Of a stretch of 64,000 bases of DNA, positions 32,520-41,703 are shown one piece after another; the stretch's first letter is position 1, and every line of letters starts with the position of its first letter. This stretch comes from Anaerolineales bacterium (GTDB lineage Bacteria; Chloroflexota; Anaerolineae; JAAEKA01). Both the position numbers and the translations under genes were made by a program. Under the pieces are notes generated by a model. The model did no database searches. It was not told the origin of the DNA and saw only the letters and a program-made list of their open reading frames with translations. The stretch is from the NCBI GenBank assembly GCA_020634615.1, contig JACKBI010000007.1, positions 124,001-188,000 on the forward strand, given 5' to 3'.

Positions 32520-33833
32520 TCAACTGTCAAGGAAGAACAGCTTGCGCATGTCTTCCTCAGTCGCGGTGCCATCTTCCAATCGCTGGCGCAGCTTCTGGGC
32601 CTCCATTTCGGGTGACCCTGTGACGGGGCGGAAGCCGAAGAGGCCCTCCTTCGGCGCCGGCAACGCGTCGGGCAGATCCGGTACGCGACCATAGACGAGG
32701 TCGACTACCGCGTCGATGACGTCGCTGTTCTTTGGCAGGTCGCGGTGGACTTCCTGAACGTAATACATCTCCGCGCCGGGCAGGCGAGCAGACCAGAGCG
32801 GCACGGTAGCGTCACCCGAGTCGGCCCCCGTCTTTTCGCGGATGATGTTGAGGCGCGGATGCTCGTCGCGGTCGAAGACCCGCTCGACATCGATGATCGT
32901 ATCCATGTGGCAGCCGGCGATCTGTATCGTCGGCACCGGGTGATCATCGCCGGCCAGCAGCTCATGCAACTGCCTGCCGCCGTCCAGAAAGTCCTGGCGA
33001 ACCGAGGACATATGCCAGTCCCCCGCCTTGTAGACGTCGAAGTTGAGCGGGTAATGGCGGTCTTTGGGGAAGAGATCGGGCGGCGCTGGCAGCAGTTGGA
33101 AGGCTCCGGGGAAGGTCGAAAGCATGCGGCGCATGTCGTTGTTGCTGTTGAGCGCGCTGGCAATGGCCATCAACCGATTGCCGTTGAAGATGTCTGACAC
33201 GGCGCCGGCAGCGCCGAAGTGTGGCGTGCCCAGCGTGATTACCCGCTTGACGCGTTGGCGCGCCCGAGGTCGGTTGCCGTTGACATAGGCACGCGCCACC
33301 AGCCCGCCCATGCTGTGACCCACCAGGGTAAACTGCATGCTGTCGTCGCCATCGGCCCAGGTCTCGATGGACTCGGCCAGGTAATTGGCGTTATGTTCGA
33401 TGCGCAGCCGCCAATCGTACGGGAATTCGAACAGCAGCGCCTCGCGCCGCAGGGTGACCGCCATCTTGAGGTAAGTCATCTTCTCCAGACTGAAAGGTAC
33501 GGCCCGCACCATCGGGCTGCCGTCGGACGTGCCCTCCTGGTTGAGATCAAGATAGCGGCTCTTCCCATCCAGAATCAACTTGGGGTTCAGCCACAGCAGG
33601 CTGGTCTCGCCGAGAATGCTCGTCAGCAGCGATCCCATCAGCCCGGGCAATAACACCACCGCCTCGCGCGGGCCGGCCGGCGCTCGTCTGGTTTCAACAT
33701 CACGGATGGCGTTGACTTCGTCGCTGCCGAGAAGCTGATCGGCGCTTGTTTCGCTTTCTCCCGCCTGAAGCTCAGCTTCGATTTCTGCCAGTGACATGGT
33801 CGACCAGCGGGTTAGCAATCCTGTAGTGTCCAT
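32520..33833 (-). CDS. LCAT/PGAP1-like alpha/beta hydrolase (lipase or acyltransferase)
   Basis: The protein has 437 residues, with ATG 33833 preceded by GGAGGAGAC. An alpha/beta-hydrolase fold is evident: VVLLPGLMGSLL (oxyanion strand), FPYDWRLRIEHNANYLAES, the nucleophile elbow LVGHSMGGLVARAY (Ser at about 173), GTPHFGAAGAVS, acid DATVPLWSARLPG (Asp) and a late His (EVHRDLP). The YDWR and GTPHxG segments are typical of the LCAT family. No signal peptide is visible. The C-terminal about 40 residues are charged and helical. It is monocistronic. The substrate is probably a glycerolipid or ester; not determinable. Confidence 0.78.
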   Translation of the reverse strand: MDTTGLLTRWSTMSLAEIEAELQAGESETSADQLLGSDEVNAIRDVETRRAPAGPREAVVLLPGLMGSLLTSILGETSLLWLNPKLILDGKSRYLDLNQEGTSDGSPMVRAVPFSLEKMTYLKMAVTLRREALLFEFPYDWRLRIEHNANYLAESIETWADGDDSMQFTLVGHSMGGLVARAYVNGNRPRARQRVKRVITLGTPHFGAAGAVSDIFNGNRLMAIASALNSNNDMRRMLSTFPGAFQLLPAPPDLFPKDRHYPLNFDVYKAGDWHMSSVRQDFLDGGRQLHELLAGDDHPVPTIQIAGCHMDTIIDVERVFDRDEHPRLNIIREKTGADSGDATVPLWSARLPGAEMYYVQEVHRDLPKNSDVIDAVVDLVYGRVPDLPDALPAPKEGLFGFRPVTGSPEMEAQKLRQRLEDGTATEEDMRKLFFLDS

Positions 33834-33927
33834 GGGTGTAGTCTCCTCCGGGTTCTGTTTCGTCGGTTGATCGCGGCGAGATGGCCATTGTCTCGCAGTC
33901 CGATTATCGCGGCCAAAGTGGCGTCAT

Positions 33928-33957
33928 TTGCGAACTGAGTCTATAATTCTGGTAATT
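33928..33957 (+). promoter_or_regulatory. Possible promoter for the receiver-domain gene
   Basis: TTGCGA (33928-33933), an 18-bp spacer and TATAAT (33952-33957). It leaves a leader of about 170 nt that contains the GAAACC/GGTTTC repeats. Confidence 0.4.
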
Positions 33958-33971
33958 GCTCAGGCACGGCA

Positions 33972-34068
33972 TAAGAAACCGGGTTTTTGTCGTGCAAACC
34001 GGGATCATATTTCCAAGGGAGGCGCGTGCCCCAGCAAAAGCGTTTTCCGATTGGAAACCTGGTTTCTA
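33972..34068. repeat. Palindromic AAACCGGGTTT-type repeats
   Basis: AAGAAACCGGGTTTTT (33973-33988), a half copy CAAACCGGGA (about 33994-34003) and GGAAACCTGGTTTCTA (34053-34068). Each full copy is self-complementary. Similar dispersed palindromes occur in intergenic DNA of some filamentous Chloroflexota, but that is from memory. Confidence 0.5.
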
Positions 34069-34132
34069 TCCCAAGGCCTAATGGCTACTACTTCCCGCAG
34101 ATAGTTCGAGTTGCAGCGAAAGGCAAATTCCA

Positions 34133-34543
34133 GTGTCAGTCTTGGAATCATTGAACGGTGACTACAGCCCGTTTCTGGCGGCGGATATCGAGGTGATCAG
34201 CCGGCCCGATAGCGAGCTGCGCAGCCAGGTGACCTCGGCATTGTTGCGGCGTGGCCATCGTGCCGGCTTCGTCCCGCTGCCAGTTGCGCCGTCGCGCGAA
34301 CTGGACCGCTTCGACCTGCTGGTGCTGGAACCTGACCCCGGCGATCCTGATGCCTTGCGCATTTGCAGCACCATTCGTGACTTCACGCGGGTGCCGCTGC
34401 TGGTCATCGTGCCGCTCACCTCGCGCAGCCGCGGCATCCAGGCGCTTGATCTTGGGGCCGACAGCTTCATGCTTGCGCCGTTCGACCGTCGCGAGTTGCT
34501 GGCTCGCTGTGAGGCGCTCATCCGCCGCTACCGCCAGTGGTGA
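34133..34543 (+). CDS. Stand-alone degenerate receiver (REC-like) domain
   Basis: The protein has 136 residues, with GTG start at 34133. Receiver topology is recognisable: IEVISRPDSELRSQVTSALL, RFDLLVLEPDPGDPDALRIC, VPLLVIVPLTSRSRGIQALD, LGADSFMLAPFDRRELLARC, EALIRRYR. The phospho-acceptor Asp of strand 3 (usually LLDLxLP) is occupied by Glu in LVLEPDPGD, and the conserved Lys before Pro-Phe (usually TKPF) is Ala (LAPF). Phosphorylation by a histidine kinase is therefore unlikely; Glu could mimic a constitutively active state. There is no DNA-binding domain. No partner kinase is adjacent. Confidence 0.7.
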   Translation: MSVLESLNGDYSPFLAADIEVISRPDSELRSQVTSALLRRGHRAGFVPLPVAPSRELDRFDLLVLEPDPGDPDALRICSTIRDFTRVPLLVIVPLTSRSRGIQALDLGADSFMLAPFDRRELLARCEALIRRYRQW

Positions 34544-34550
34544 CAACGTT

Positions 34551-35378
34551 CTATGCCAGTGGCGGTAGCAGCCCGCTTGCCCGCCGGTAATCGCGAAACC
34601 TCGCCAGACGCTCCAAATCTATTTCAGCAACAGCATAGCCGGCCGCACCCTCCTGGATCACCCGCTGCATGGCAGGCAAATCGGGCTGCGCACTGGGGTC
34701 GGTGAGCGACGCCACGCCGCCACAGCGGAAGGGCGCCTCCGCCGTTACCGCGTGGTCGCTGACGGCAACAGCGATCACGTTCTCCTGCGCGCGTGTCATT
34801 GCCATGGTGTGCCAGAGCATGCGCGCGTAGGCCGGGTCCGACTCGGGGCGTATGGTGGTCTGCGCCGGCACGCAGAGGACATCGATTCTGGCAGCGATCT
34901 CGCGCACTTGCTCCGGAAACCAAAGATCAGCGCAGATCAGCACGCCACAGCGCACCCCTTCCACATCGACGACCAGCGAGTCGCGTCCCGGGACAACGTG
35001 GCGCTTTATTTCGTAGCCGAACAGCCGCCGCTTTTGATAGCTGCCCAGTTCACAGCCGTCGCGGTCGAGAACTAGAGCGGTGTTGACACGCGCTTGTGCG
35101 TCTGCATCCCAACGTTCAATGGAGCCTGCTATCAGATTGACTTGGTAGCGGCGCGCCAGGTCTTTGGCGAAACGGCAGGCTGCATCCCACTGAATCGTCT
35201 CGCCTTCCTCGTCCATGGCGCTGTTGAAATGTTCGGGCAGCAGCGCCAGATCAGGCGCATGCTGCTGGCAAATTGCGGCAAGCTCACGGTCGATCCGTTC
35301 AAACGTCCGGTCAGGTTCCATCCAGACCGTTGCCGGCTGGATGGTGCAGATTGTAATGGTCGCGTTTCTGGCGTTCAT
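34551..35378 (-). CDS. Carbon-nitrogen hydrolase (nitrilase superfamily)
   Basis: The protein has 275 residues, the normal length. The catalytic triad of the superfamily is visible: Glu in LALLPEHFNSAM (about residue 50), Lys in GSYQKRRLFGYEI (about 115), Cys in GVLICADLWFPE (about 149). Other family marks are LARRYQVNLIAGSIE and NTALVLDRDGCELG. It could be an amidase or carbamoylase; the substrate cannot be read from the sequence. It converges with the receiver gene (7 bp apart) and is divergent from the TPR gene at 35568. Confidence 0.86.
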   Translation of the reverse strand: MNARNATITICTIQPATVWMEPDRTFERIDRELAAICQQHAPDLALLPEHFNSAMDEEGETIQWDAACRFAKDLARRYQVNLIAGSIERWDADAQARVNTALVLDRDGCELGSYQKRRLFGYEIKRHVVPGRDSLVVDVEGVRCGVLICADLWFPEQVREIAARIDVLCVPAQTTIRPESDPAYARMLWHTMAMTRAQENVIAVAVSDHAVTAEAPFRCGGVASLTDPSAQPDLPAMQRVIQEGAAGYAVAEIDLERLARFRDYRRASGLLPPLA

Positions 35379-35488
35379 TGTGGTGTTGGCCGCTGGCAGA
35401 AGTGCGACGGCCCGCGCGTGGCTGGATTATACCCGCGCCTGCCCGGCAGGACAACCTGTCTGAATTGCAGTTGCCAGGATTTCAGCGG

Positions 35489-35517
35489 TTGACGACTTAC
35501 ATCCGCTGTGGCATAAT
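35489..35517 (+). promoter_or_regulatory. Promoter of the TPR gene
   Basis: TTGACG (35489-35494), a 17-bp spacer and CATAAT (35512-35517). The predicted start near 35524 gives a leader of about 45 nt to the ATG at 35568, or a near-leaderless message from the GTG at 35532. Confidence 0.55.
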
Positions 35518-35567
35518 CGGGACGCCAAACAGTGAACGCGCGATTCCGCAGACAGGCAGGCGACATC

Positions 35568-36083
35568 ATGGCCGACTCGGCAGACTACTGGTCAAGCAAA
35601 GACGATACGAACACCTGGGCCACCGCAATGACGCTCTTTCAGGAGGGCTACGAGTTGCAGACACAGGGCCTTTGGGCTGAGGCCATGGCTTGCTACCGCA
35701 ACTCTATCCGGCTCCACCCCACCGCCGAGGCGCATACGTTTCTGGGTTGGGTTTACAGCTTTTTGAAGCTGTACGATGACGCCATCGCCGAATGCCGGCG
35801 CGCCATCGCCATCGACCCCGAGTTTGGCAACCCCTACAATGACATCGGTGCGTACCTGATGGAACTGGGACGGGACGACGAGGCCATCATTTGGTTTCAT
35901 CAGGCGCTGCGTGTCAATCGCTACGATGCCCGTTGCTACCCCATGTTCAATCTTGGACGGATCCACGAACGCCGCGGCGAGTGGCGCCAGGCCATCGACT
36001 GGTACCGCAAGGCGCAGCGCGAAAACCCCGGCTACGAAATGGCGCGTCTGGCCCGCATCGGGCTGCAAGCGCGCATGAACTAG
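35568..36083 (+). CDS. TPR-repeat protein
   Basis: The protein has 171 residues from ATG 35568 (AGGCGAC upstream); an in-frame GTG at 35532 would add 12. About four TPR units: ALTFLQEG-like first helix pair, AEAMACYRNSIRLHPTAEAH, YDDAIAECRRAIAIDPEFGN, DDEAIIWFHQALRVNRYDAR and WRQAIDWYRKAQRENPGYEM. It is cytosolic, with no signal or membrane segment. Such proteins are protein-interaction scaffolds; the partner is unknown. Its stop overlaps the stop of the convergent GT-C gene by 4 bp. Confidence 0.85.
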   Translation: MADSADYWSSKDDTNTWATAMTLFQEGYELQTQGLWAEAMACYRNSIRLHPTAEAHTFLGWVYSFLKLYDDAIAECRRAIAIDPEFGNPYNDIGAYLMELGRDDEAIIWFHQALRVNRYDARCYPMFNLGRIHERRGEWRQAIDWYRKAQRENPGYEMARLARIGLQARMN

Positions 36084-38962
36084 CGCACCTCAACTTGTCC
36101 CAGTACCACCGCTTCCCCGGGCCGCCTCAGGTCAGGCAGGCTGGCGTCGTACATCCCCACCTCAAAGCGATAACTTCCAGGCGCCAGATCTGCTGGCAGC
36201 GTCAAAGTGTGCTGATCTACAATGATCTCGCCGGCCAGCCAGCCATTGGTTGGACGCTGACCTTGCAGCGGCAGGTGGTCGTCCTGCGCGACCACGCTCC
36301 CGGCCGCGTCCAGCAGATGGACGAACGCGGTGTAGGACGCTTCCGAAGGGCCCTCCGCCCGCCACACCACCGTCACAGGCAGCGTTGTTCCGGGCGATAC
36401 CGTGTCAGTCACTGTTGAGATGCCAACCAGGCTGATCCCGTCACCGACGGCTTGATTTGCCGCAAACTGCACCGGCGGCGCGACGAACAGGTGCTCCGTC
36501 GCCAGCATCTTGACGTGCAGCGACTGGGTGTCGCCGGCAAACGCTTCGGGGTTATCGGGTGTGCTCAGTCCGAGGCGCAGCATCCAGTCGCCCGGTTGGG
36601 CATCCGCCGGCGCCGGCACGGCCAACTGGCTGCGCACCGGCGCGTTCGGTTGCCAGCGGCTGGTGGGGTAGTCGTCGCCAGCTACCGGCTTGGTGCCCCA
36701 GGCTTGCGGCTGGCCGGCCGGGTCGAGCCACTCCCAGCGAATGGCGTAGTCAGCACGCGCCTCATCCCGCGCTTGCCACCACAGATCCGCGTTCAGCAGC
36801 GTGCCGGGGGAAGCGGTCCCGCTGTCAGAATTGACCTGCAACAATTCGATGCCTGGCGCGGCTATCAGCGGCGATGCCGACGCGCTGGTCACGGACGCCG
36901 GTGTCAGATTGTCAACGTGCAGCGGGACGGTGGTCCAGCGGCCGGTCGGCGCGCCGGCCGTGTCCAGCAGATCCAGCGGCTCGACCGCGCCTTCGCCGTC
37001 CTGTGCGTATACGCCAAGACGCAGGGCGTAGCTACCCGGCGGCGTGCCTGGCGAGGGGGCGACATCCACCCGGCTGAGGACGGTCTCGCCGGGCTGCCAG
37101 CGAAAAGTTGGGTAATCGTACGCGCTGAGACGTCGGTCCTGCGGCGCGCTCCAGGCATCGCTGTAATCGTCGAACAGCGTTGCGGTGAACTTCAAGTCGT
37201 CGCTGAGCGGCTGCTCGGCCTGCCAGAAGAGGTAAAGCGGGCAGGGCAGGCCATCGCTTCGCGGCTGGCAGGCCGGCTGGCTGTAGCCCAGCAAGCTGAC
37301 CTGTCCGCCGAAGTCCGCATCCAGCGAAACGTCAGGGGTCAACGTGTCCGGAAGGGGCGTCCCCGGTTCAAGCAAAAAGTGGCGCACCTGGTCGAGACCC
37401 CAGAAGCTGGGCTGGCCGGGCTGCTCCACTCCGGCCCGTTCCAGCAGGAATCCGGTCACGCCGGTTGGGTCGACCACATCTTCCTGCCACTGCACCAGCC
37501 ACGCACCGCGCTTGCCGGCCAGTCCGTCAGCCAGCGCCGCCGCCGCGCTCGAACCGTCCAGTACTGCATTGACGTCCAGAATTTCCAGTTCCGGCAATCG
37601 CACCGGTTCAATGTCGGGCGCGTAATAGCGCCAGGCAGGCGCAGCGTGGCCGCTGACCAGCACCACCGACTCGTCGGGTTGAATACGTGAGCGGATGTAG
37701 GCCGCCGCGCCGCGCCAGTCGTCCTTGGTGAACGCCGGGTCAGTGTACCAGTTGCGCAGCGCAAAAGTCGAGATCAGCAGCAGCGCCAGGATGCCAACGC
37801 CCGCTGCAATCCGCCAGAGCGTGGCCGCCAGGGTTGTACGCGGCCGGCTGAAGGGCAGTGCCAGCCCGCCGGCCAGCAGCAACACCAGCGCGGGCGATGC
37901 CAGCATCAGGTAGCGCGGGTTGAACTTCGGTGTGCGATAGGACAGCGCGAGAATGGCAGCGATGGGGATTAAGAGGTAGAGGAGCACGAAAAGCACCGCT
38001 GAACGCCGAACGCGAAACACCACCGGTGCTTCGCCGCCCGTTTGGCGCCGGCTCTCCTCCGATCGCCGATCTCTGGCCACCACCACAAGCAACGCAGCCA
38101 GGCACGCCAGTGCAATAATCCCCACCACCCATGCCAGCGGAATCGCCTGCCCTTCCAGCACCGTTTCGCCAGTCGTGAAGCTGATGGCGATGTGACGCAG
38201 CGCCTCGTTCAGCTTCAGCGTGCCCTGCCAGTAGCTGCTGTCAACGCCGAAGCGGCGCAGCGCGTTCGGCAGCCAGGGCAGATAGGCCAGCCCGACTACC
38301 AGTGTGACGGCCACACCTTCCGCCAGGAGGCGCACCGTTTGCGGTCCGCGGTGAACCAGCACGACGATCAGGAAGTAGATGGCGAACGCGAGCAGCAGAA
38401 AGGCGGCGAAGTAGTGGGTATAGAGCAGCGCGATGGCTGCCGCGGCGAAGGCGATCCACCAACACAGCCGCGTTTTCGGGTAGCCATTTTGGGCTGGCGC
38501 GGCCGCGAGGACACGTAACACCGCATATCCGGCCAGCATTCCCAGTGCGGTCAGCAGCGTATACATGCGCGCTTCCTGGCTGTAATACACCCAGAGGGGC
38601 TGGACGGCGGCCATCAGCGCGGCTAGCAGCCCGGCCGACGAGCCAAACAACCGCTTGCCCAGCACGAAGGCCAGAGCGATCATCAGCACGCCGAATAACG
38701 CCGACGGCAGGCGCAGCGCTGCCTCGCTGAGGCCGGCGCCCTGTGTCCAGCCGGCGACAAGGACGTAGTAGAGCGGCGGCTGGATGTCGTCAGCGGTCCA
38801 GCGGGCCAGCTCGCCGACACCCTGCTGGACCACCTGGGCGGTGACGGATTCGTCGTACCACAGAGACTGGCCATCCAGCTTGTAGACGCGCAAGAAGAAC
38901 CCCAGCAGCACGATGGCAGCCAGAGTGAGGGCGTAAACAAGTGGACGCTGTGGCCGGTGCAT
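36080..38962 (-). CDS. GT39-like integral membrane glycosyltransferase (GT-C) with C-terminal beta domains
   Basis: The ATG at 38962 is preferred (12 bp after the upstream stop) over a TTG at 38989. The protein has about 960 residues. The N-terminal GT-C part has about ten membrane helices (VYALTLAAIVLLGFFLRVYK, then LWYDESVTAQ with the acidic catalytic-type loop, PPLYYVLVAGW, YYSQEARMYTLLTALGMLAG). The second half is a periplasmic/extracellular stretch of repeated beta domains (for example LLGYSQPACQPRSDG... and LVGISTVTDTVSPGTTLPVT) with the recurring W-P-x-G pattern. Such proteins transfer sugars from polyprenyl-phosphate donors to surface glycans. Adjacent to two related membrane proteins, in an operon. 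Confidence 0.83.
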   Translation of the reverse strand: MHRPQRPLVYALTLAAIVLLGFFLRVYKLDGQSLWYDESVTAQVVQQGVGELARWTADDIQPPLYYVLVAGWTQGAGLSEAALRLPSALFGVLMIALAFVLGKRLFGSSAGLLAALMAAVQPLWVYYSQEARMYTLLTALGMLAGYAVLRVLAAAPAQNGYPKTRLCWWIAFAAAAIALLYTHYFAAFLLLAFAIYFLIVVLVHRGPQTVRLLAEGVAVTLVVGLAYLPWLPNALRRFGVDSSYWQGTLKLNEALRHIAISFTTGETVLEGQAIPLAWVVGIIALACLAALLVVVARDRRSEESRRQTGGEAPVVFRVRRSAVLFVLLYLLIPIAAILALSYRTPKFNPRYLMLASPALVLLLAGGLALPFSRPRTTLAATLWRIAAGVGILALLLISTFALRNWYTDPAFTKDDWRGAAAYIRSRIQPDESVVLVSGHAAPAWRYYAPDIEPVRLPELEILDVNAVLDGSSAAAALADGLAGKRGAWLVQWQEDVVDPTGVTGFLLERAGVEQPGQPSFWGLDQVRHFLLEPGTPLPDTLTPDVSLDADFGGQVSLLGYSQPACQPRSDGLPCPLYLFWQAEQPLSDDLKFTATLFDDYSDAWSAPQDRRLSAYDYPTFRWQPGETVLSRVDVAPSPGTPPGSYALRLGVYAQDGEGAVEPLDLLDTAGAPTGRWTTVPLHVDNLTPASVTSASASPLIAAPGIELLQVNSDSGTASPGTLLNADLWWQARDEARADYAIRWEWLDPAGQPQAWGTKPVAGDDYPTSRWQPNAPVRSQLAVPAPADAQPGDWMLRLGLSTPDNPEAFAGDTQSLHVKMLATEHLFVAPPVQFAANQAVGDGISLVGISTVTDTVSPGTTLPVTVVWRAEGPSEASYTAFVHLLDAAGSVVAQDDHLPLQGQRPTNGWLAGEIIVDQHTLTLPADLAPGSYRFEVGMYDASLPDLRRPGEAVVLGQVEVR

Positions 38963-38973
38963 GAGGTTCTGGG

Positions 38974-41616
38974 TTACTGGCTGGTGCAACTGTCCGGGAT
39001 GATGGCGCAGGTCAGGTCGGGCGACGGCGCTGCGGTCGGGTCGACGGCCAGCCGGCCGACGGTGGCTGCGTCTCCTTCCAACTCGCCGGCGTCCGTCATG
39101 TGCGCCAGCCGCTCCAGCGTTTCCCAGTAGTACCAGCCGACGACGATGCTGTAGTGGTCCGGTGGGAGGTCAGCCGGCAGCGGGATGCGGTGCGCGCTGA
39201 TGACCGGCTCGCCGGCCTGCCACTGGCTGGTGACGTACTGGCCGAAGTGGGTCGGTGGCCCGTCGGCCTGGGCGACCTTGCCCCCGTGCGAATCGACGAT
39301 GTGTACGAACATGTTGTAATCGCGCGGCGCCGGCCCATCGCTTTGCCATTGCAGCACGATGGGGACGTCCTGCCCCGGTGCGATGCGATCGGGAGCCTGG
39401 ATGCCTGTCAGTTGGACGTTCCAGCCATCGCCGCTGAACAGCTCGTCAGCAGGCTCGAGGAGTGGCTGTTCGGTTGCTGGCGTCAGTTCATTATGGTCAC
39501 GTTCCCATATGCCAGCCAGCGCGAGACTGTTGTTGTCGATGACAGGAACGTTGCCTGCAGCGTTGACCGACCAGCGCGCGCCGCTCTCCCAGGTGTCACC
39601 CTGGAATGCGCCCGCGCCCAGCGCCCATTCTTTCGGCAGACTCCACGGCAGCTTGTGGGTGACAATTGTCTCGCCAACCGGCCACTCGGACGGCGCGTAC
39701 CAGATCGGCTGGATCAGCGGCCGCATCTCGCTGCTGTCAACTGTTTCTCCATCGGGAGTCACAAAGGCGGCGTAAAGCTGCAAGTCAGCCGGCAGCGGTT
39801 CCAGCGCCTGCCAATACAGCCGCACGCCGGTTTGACGCCATTCTGTGTTGTCGATGATGTCATAGCCGACCAGCCGGAGCTTCCCGCCGAAGGTGATGTC
39901 GGTCGGATACTGTGGCTGACCGTCCGCCTGGGCAAAGGAGAAAAACTCGGCCGGGAACGTCGTCACCGGCGTTTCATTGCTGGCGGGATCCAGCCGGTGC
40001 AGCAGCAGGTAGCCGTCCGCGCCGTCCTGCACGGTCCAGTTGCCGGATGCCAGCAATTCATCAACGGTATTGCGCATCTCCTGCGGATGCACCGCCCAGC
40101 CGCTCTGTGCGGCCACGTCCAACAGGACGTACTGGCTGTCGGCGACCACCGGGAACTGATAGATAGACTGGCGGTGGCTCAGATGCGGGTGCAGCGCCGG
40201 CATGACGGACAGCGGCGCATCGACCGGTATCTGTGCCTCAAAGCGCGCCAGCAACCGGTCGTGCGCCGTCGGGCTGGCCCAGTAGTACTGAAAATAGTGG
40301 CCGATGGGGGTGAAGCCGAAAGCGATCTGACAGCCGATGCTCCAGACCAGCAGATACGCTATCAGAAAGACCAATCTGCGGTGCGCCCGCCAGATACGGT
40401 GATTGTGCAGACCGACGGACGCTAATCTTCCCAGCGAGCGGAGCCGTTGCGCACCGACGATGGCTGCAACGGCGGCATAGGCCGCCAGCGGCGCGGAGTA
40501 GTGCAGCAGGCCGCTGTACTGGAATGGAAACGCGCTCAGCAAGTTTGCCAAAAGCAACGGCGCGGCCAGCAGCAGGATTTCCGGGGCGGCCAGCGAGAGG
40601 AATCCAAACGGCGCCAGCAGGACAAACAGATAGCGCAGCCGCAGCGGTTCAGCGACGATTTGCAGAACCAGCCCGGGCCGTGTGAAGATGCTGACCACCA
40701 CATCGTTGAAACTGCTGCCCAGCGCGCCGTAGCGTGCAACGTACGGCGATTCTCCCAGCCCATAGGTCTGCGCGGCATAGGCCGGAATGATGACGAAGGT
40801 CGACATGTAGAACCAGGCGAGGCTGGCTGCCACTACCACGCTGCCCAGCAGAATCGGCCATACAACGGCGGGCCGTGACGCCTCGCCGCTCTTGCGGCTG
40901 CGCCACCAGGCCAAGCCACCGATCGCCATGGCGTAGAAGCCGAGCATGGTTGCCAGCAGCGCAGTGCCTTCCTGTACGCCGGCCACCAGCAGCGCCGTCA
41001 GTGCGAACCAGCCCCAGCGCCGCCGCTGCGCCGCCAGTAGTGCAACCAGCACCAGCGGTGTTGCCAGCGGCAATGCGTGAAACTCAGCTACATTGGCTGC
41101 CTGCATCGCCGGGTAGAGCAGGTAGGCAGCGGAAAAAGCCAGCGCGGCGGCCGCGGTCCAGTTGGGCGAGACCGATCCAACGGCGGCGGAGTCTTGCGGT
41201 TGTGTCGCCGTGCGTCCATTGCGTTTCGGGCGGCGGCGCAGCCGGTCCAGTGCGATCTCATAGACCGGCCACGCGCCGATGGCCAGCAACACAGATTGCA
41301 GAACCAGTAGCGCGCGCACGTCGTCCCAGACCTTGAATACAAGCGAAACCGGCGCGAAGATCGGCTCTACGTGGTCGGTGAGTCTTGTCAGTGTCTGCTC
41401 GCCGCGCGTCTCCTGCACGAAACGACCCTGGCTGGTGTTCCAGATGGCCTGATCGATCTGCCCGAGATCGGATTTGTGGGTGCGGTGGGCTTCGTGTAGA
41501 CGGATCGAGACCGCGGAGAAATAGAGCGCGCTGACGAGGATCATCGTCCAGAGCACGGCAATGGCCCAGCGTCCCGGCTTGGAAGCTGGTACTTGGACAG
41601 GCGCGGTTGGGGTCAT
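38974..41616 (-). CDS. DUF2079 membrane protein (GT-C-like)
   Basis: The protein has 880 residues. The N-terminus carries the DUF2079 marks: HKSDLGQIDQAIWNTSQGRF, then LTDHVEPIFAPVSLVFKVWD, LLVLQSVLLAIGAWPVYEIA, AAYLLYPAMQAANVAEFHAL. About ten membrane helices follow, then an extracytoplasmic domain (residues about 430-860) with the W-Q-x-G-E beta modules seen in the neighbouring protein (RLVGYDIIDNTEWRQTGVRL, LTGIQAPDRIAPGQDVPIVL). The proposed role is polymer-glycan assembly. Twelve bases precede the next gene. No SD-like anomaly was seen. Confidence 0.82.
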   Translation of the reverse strand: MTPTAPVQVPASKPGRWAIAVLWTMILVSALYFSAVSIRLHEAHRTHKSDLGQIDQAIWNTSQGRFVQETRGEQTLTRLTDHVEPIFAPVSLVFKVWDDVRALLVLQSVLLAIGAWPVYEIALDRLRRRPKRNGRTATQPQDSAAVGSVSPNWTAAAALAFSAAYLLYPAMQAANVAEFHALPLATPLVLVALLAAQRRRWGWFALTALLVAGVQEGTALLATMLGFYAMAIGGLAWWRSRKSGEASRPAVVWPILLGSVVVAASLAWFYMSTFVIIPAYAAQTYGLGESPYVARYGALGSSFNDVVVSIFTRPGLVLQIVAEPLRLRYLFVLLAPFGFLSLAAPEILLLAAPLLLANLLSAFPFQYSGLLHYSAPLAAYAAVAAIVGAQRLRSLGRLASVGLHNHRIWRAHRRLVFLIAYLLVWSIGCQIAFGFTPIGHYFQYYWASPTAHDRLLARFEAQIPVDAPLSVMPALHPHLSHRQSIYQFPVVADSQYVLLDVAAQSGWAVHPQEMRNTVDELLASGNWTVQDGADGYLLLHRLDPASNETPVTTFPAEFFSFAQADGQPQYPTDITFGGKLRLVGYDIIDNTEWRQTGVRLYWQALEPLPADLQLYAAFVTPDGETVDSSEMRPLIQPIWYAPSEWPVGETIVTHKLPWSLPKEWALGAGAFQGDTWESGARWSVNAAGNVPVIDNNSLALAGIWERDHNELTPATEQPLLEPADELFSGDGWNVQLTGIQAPDRIAPGQDVPIVLQWQSDGPAPRDYNMFVHIVDSHGGKVAQADGPPTHFGQYVTSQWQAGEPVISAHRIPLPADLPPDHYSIVVGWYYWETLERLAHMTDAGELEGDAATVGRLAVDPTAAPSPDLTCAIIPDSCTSQ

Positions 41617-41703
41617 GTCAGCGCTCTACCGGCTGGCCGACACGTGATATCAACATGAGGCAGGAGATGCAACATAGCGCTATTCTACCGCAGACGCCGT
41701 CGC

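Noticed and set aside
36452..37690. A 412-codon plus-strand open frame opposite the GT39-like gene
   Set aside because: Antisense shadow: Arg/Gly/Gln-rich composition, no SD and no recognisable fold.
39100..40425. A 441-codon plus-strand open frame opposite the DUF2079 gene
   Set aside because: Same reason; the minus strand encodes clear membrane helices and family motifs.
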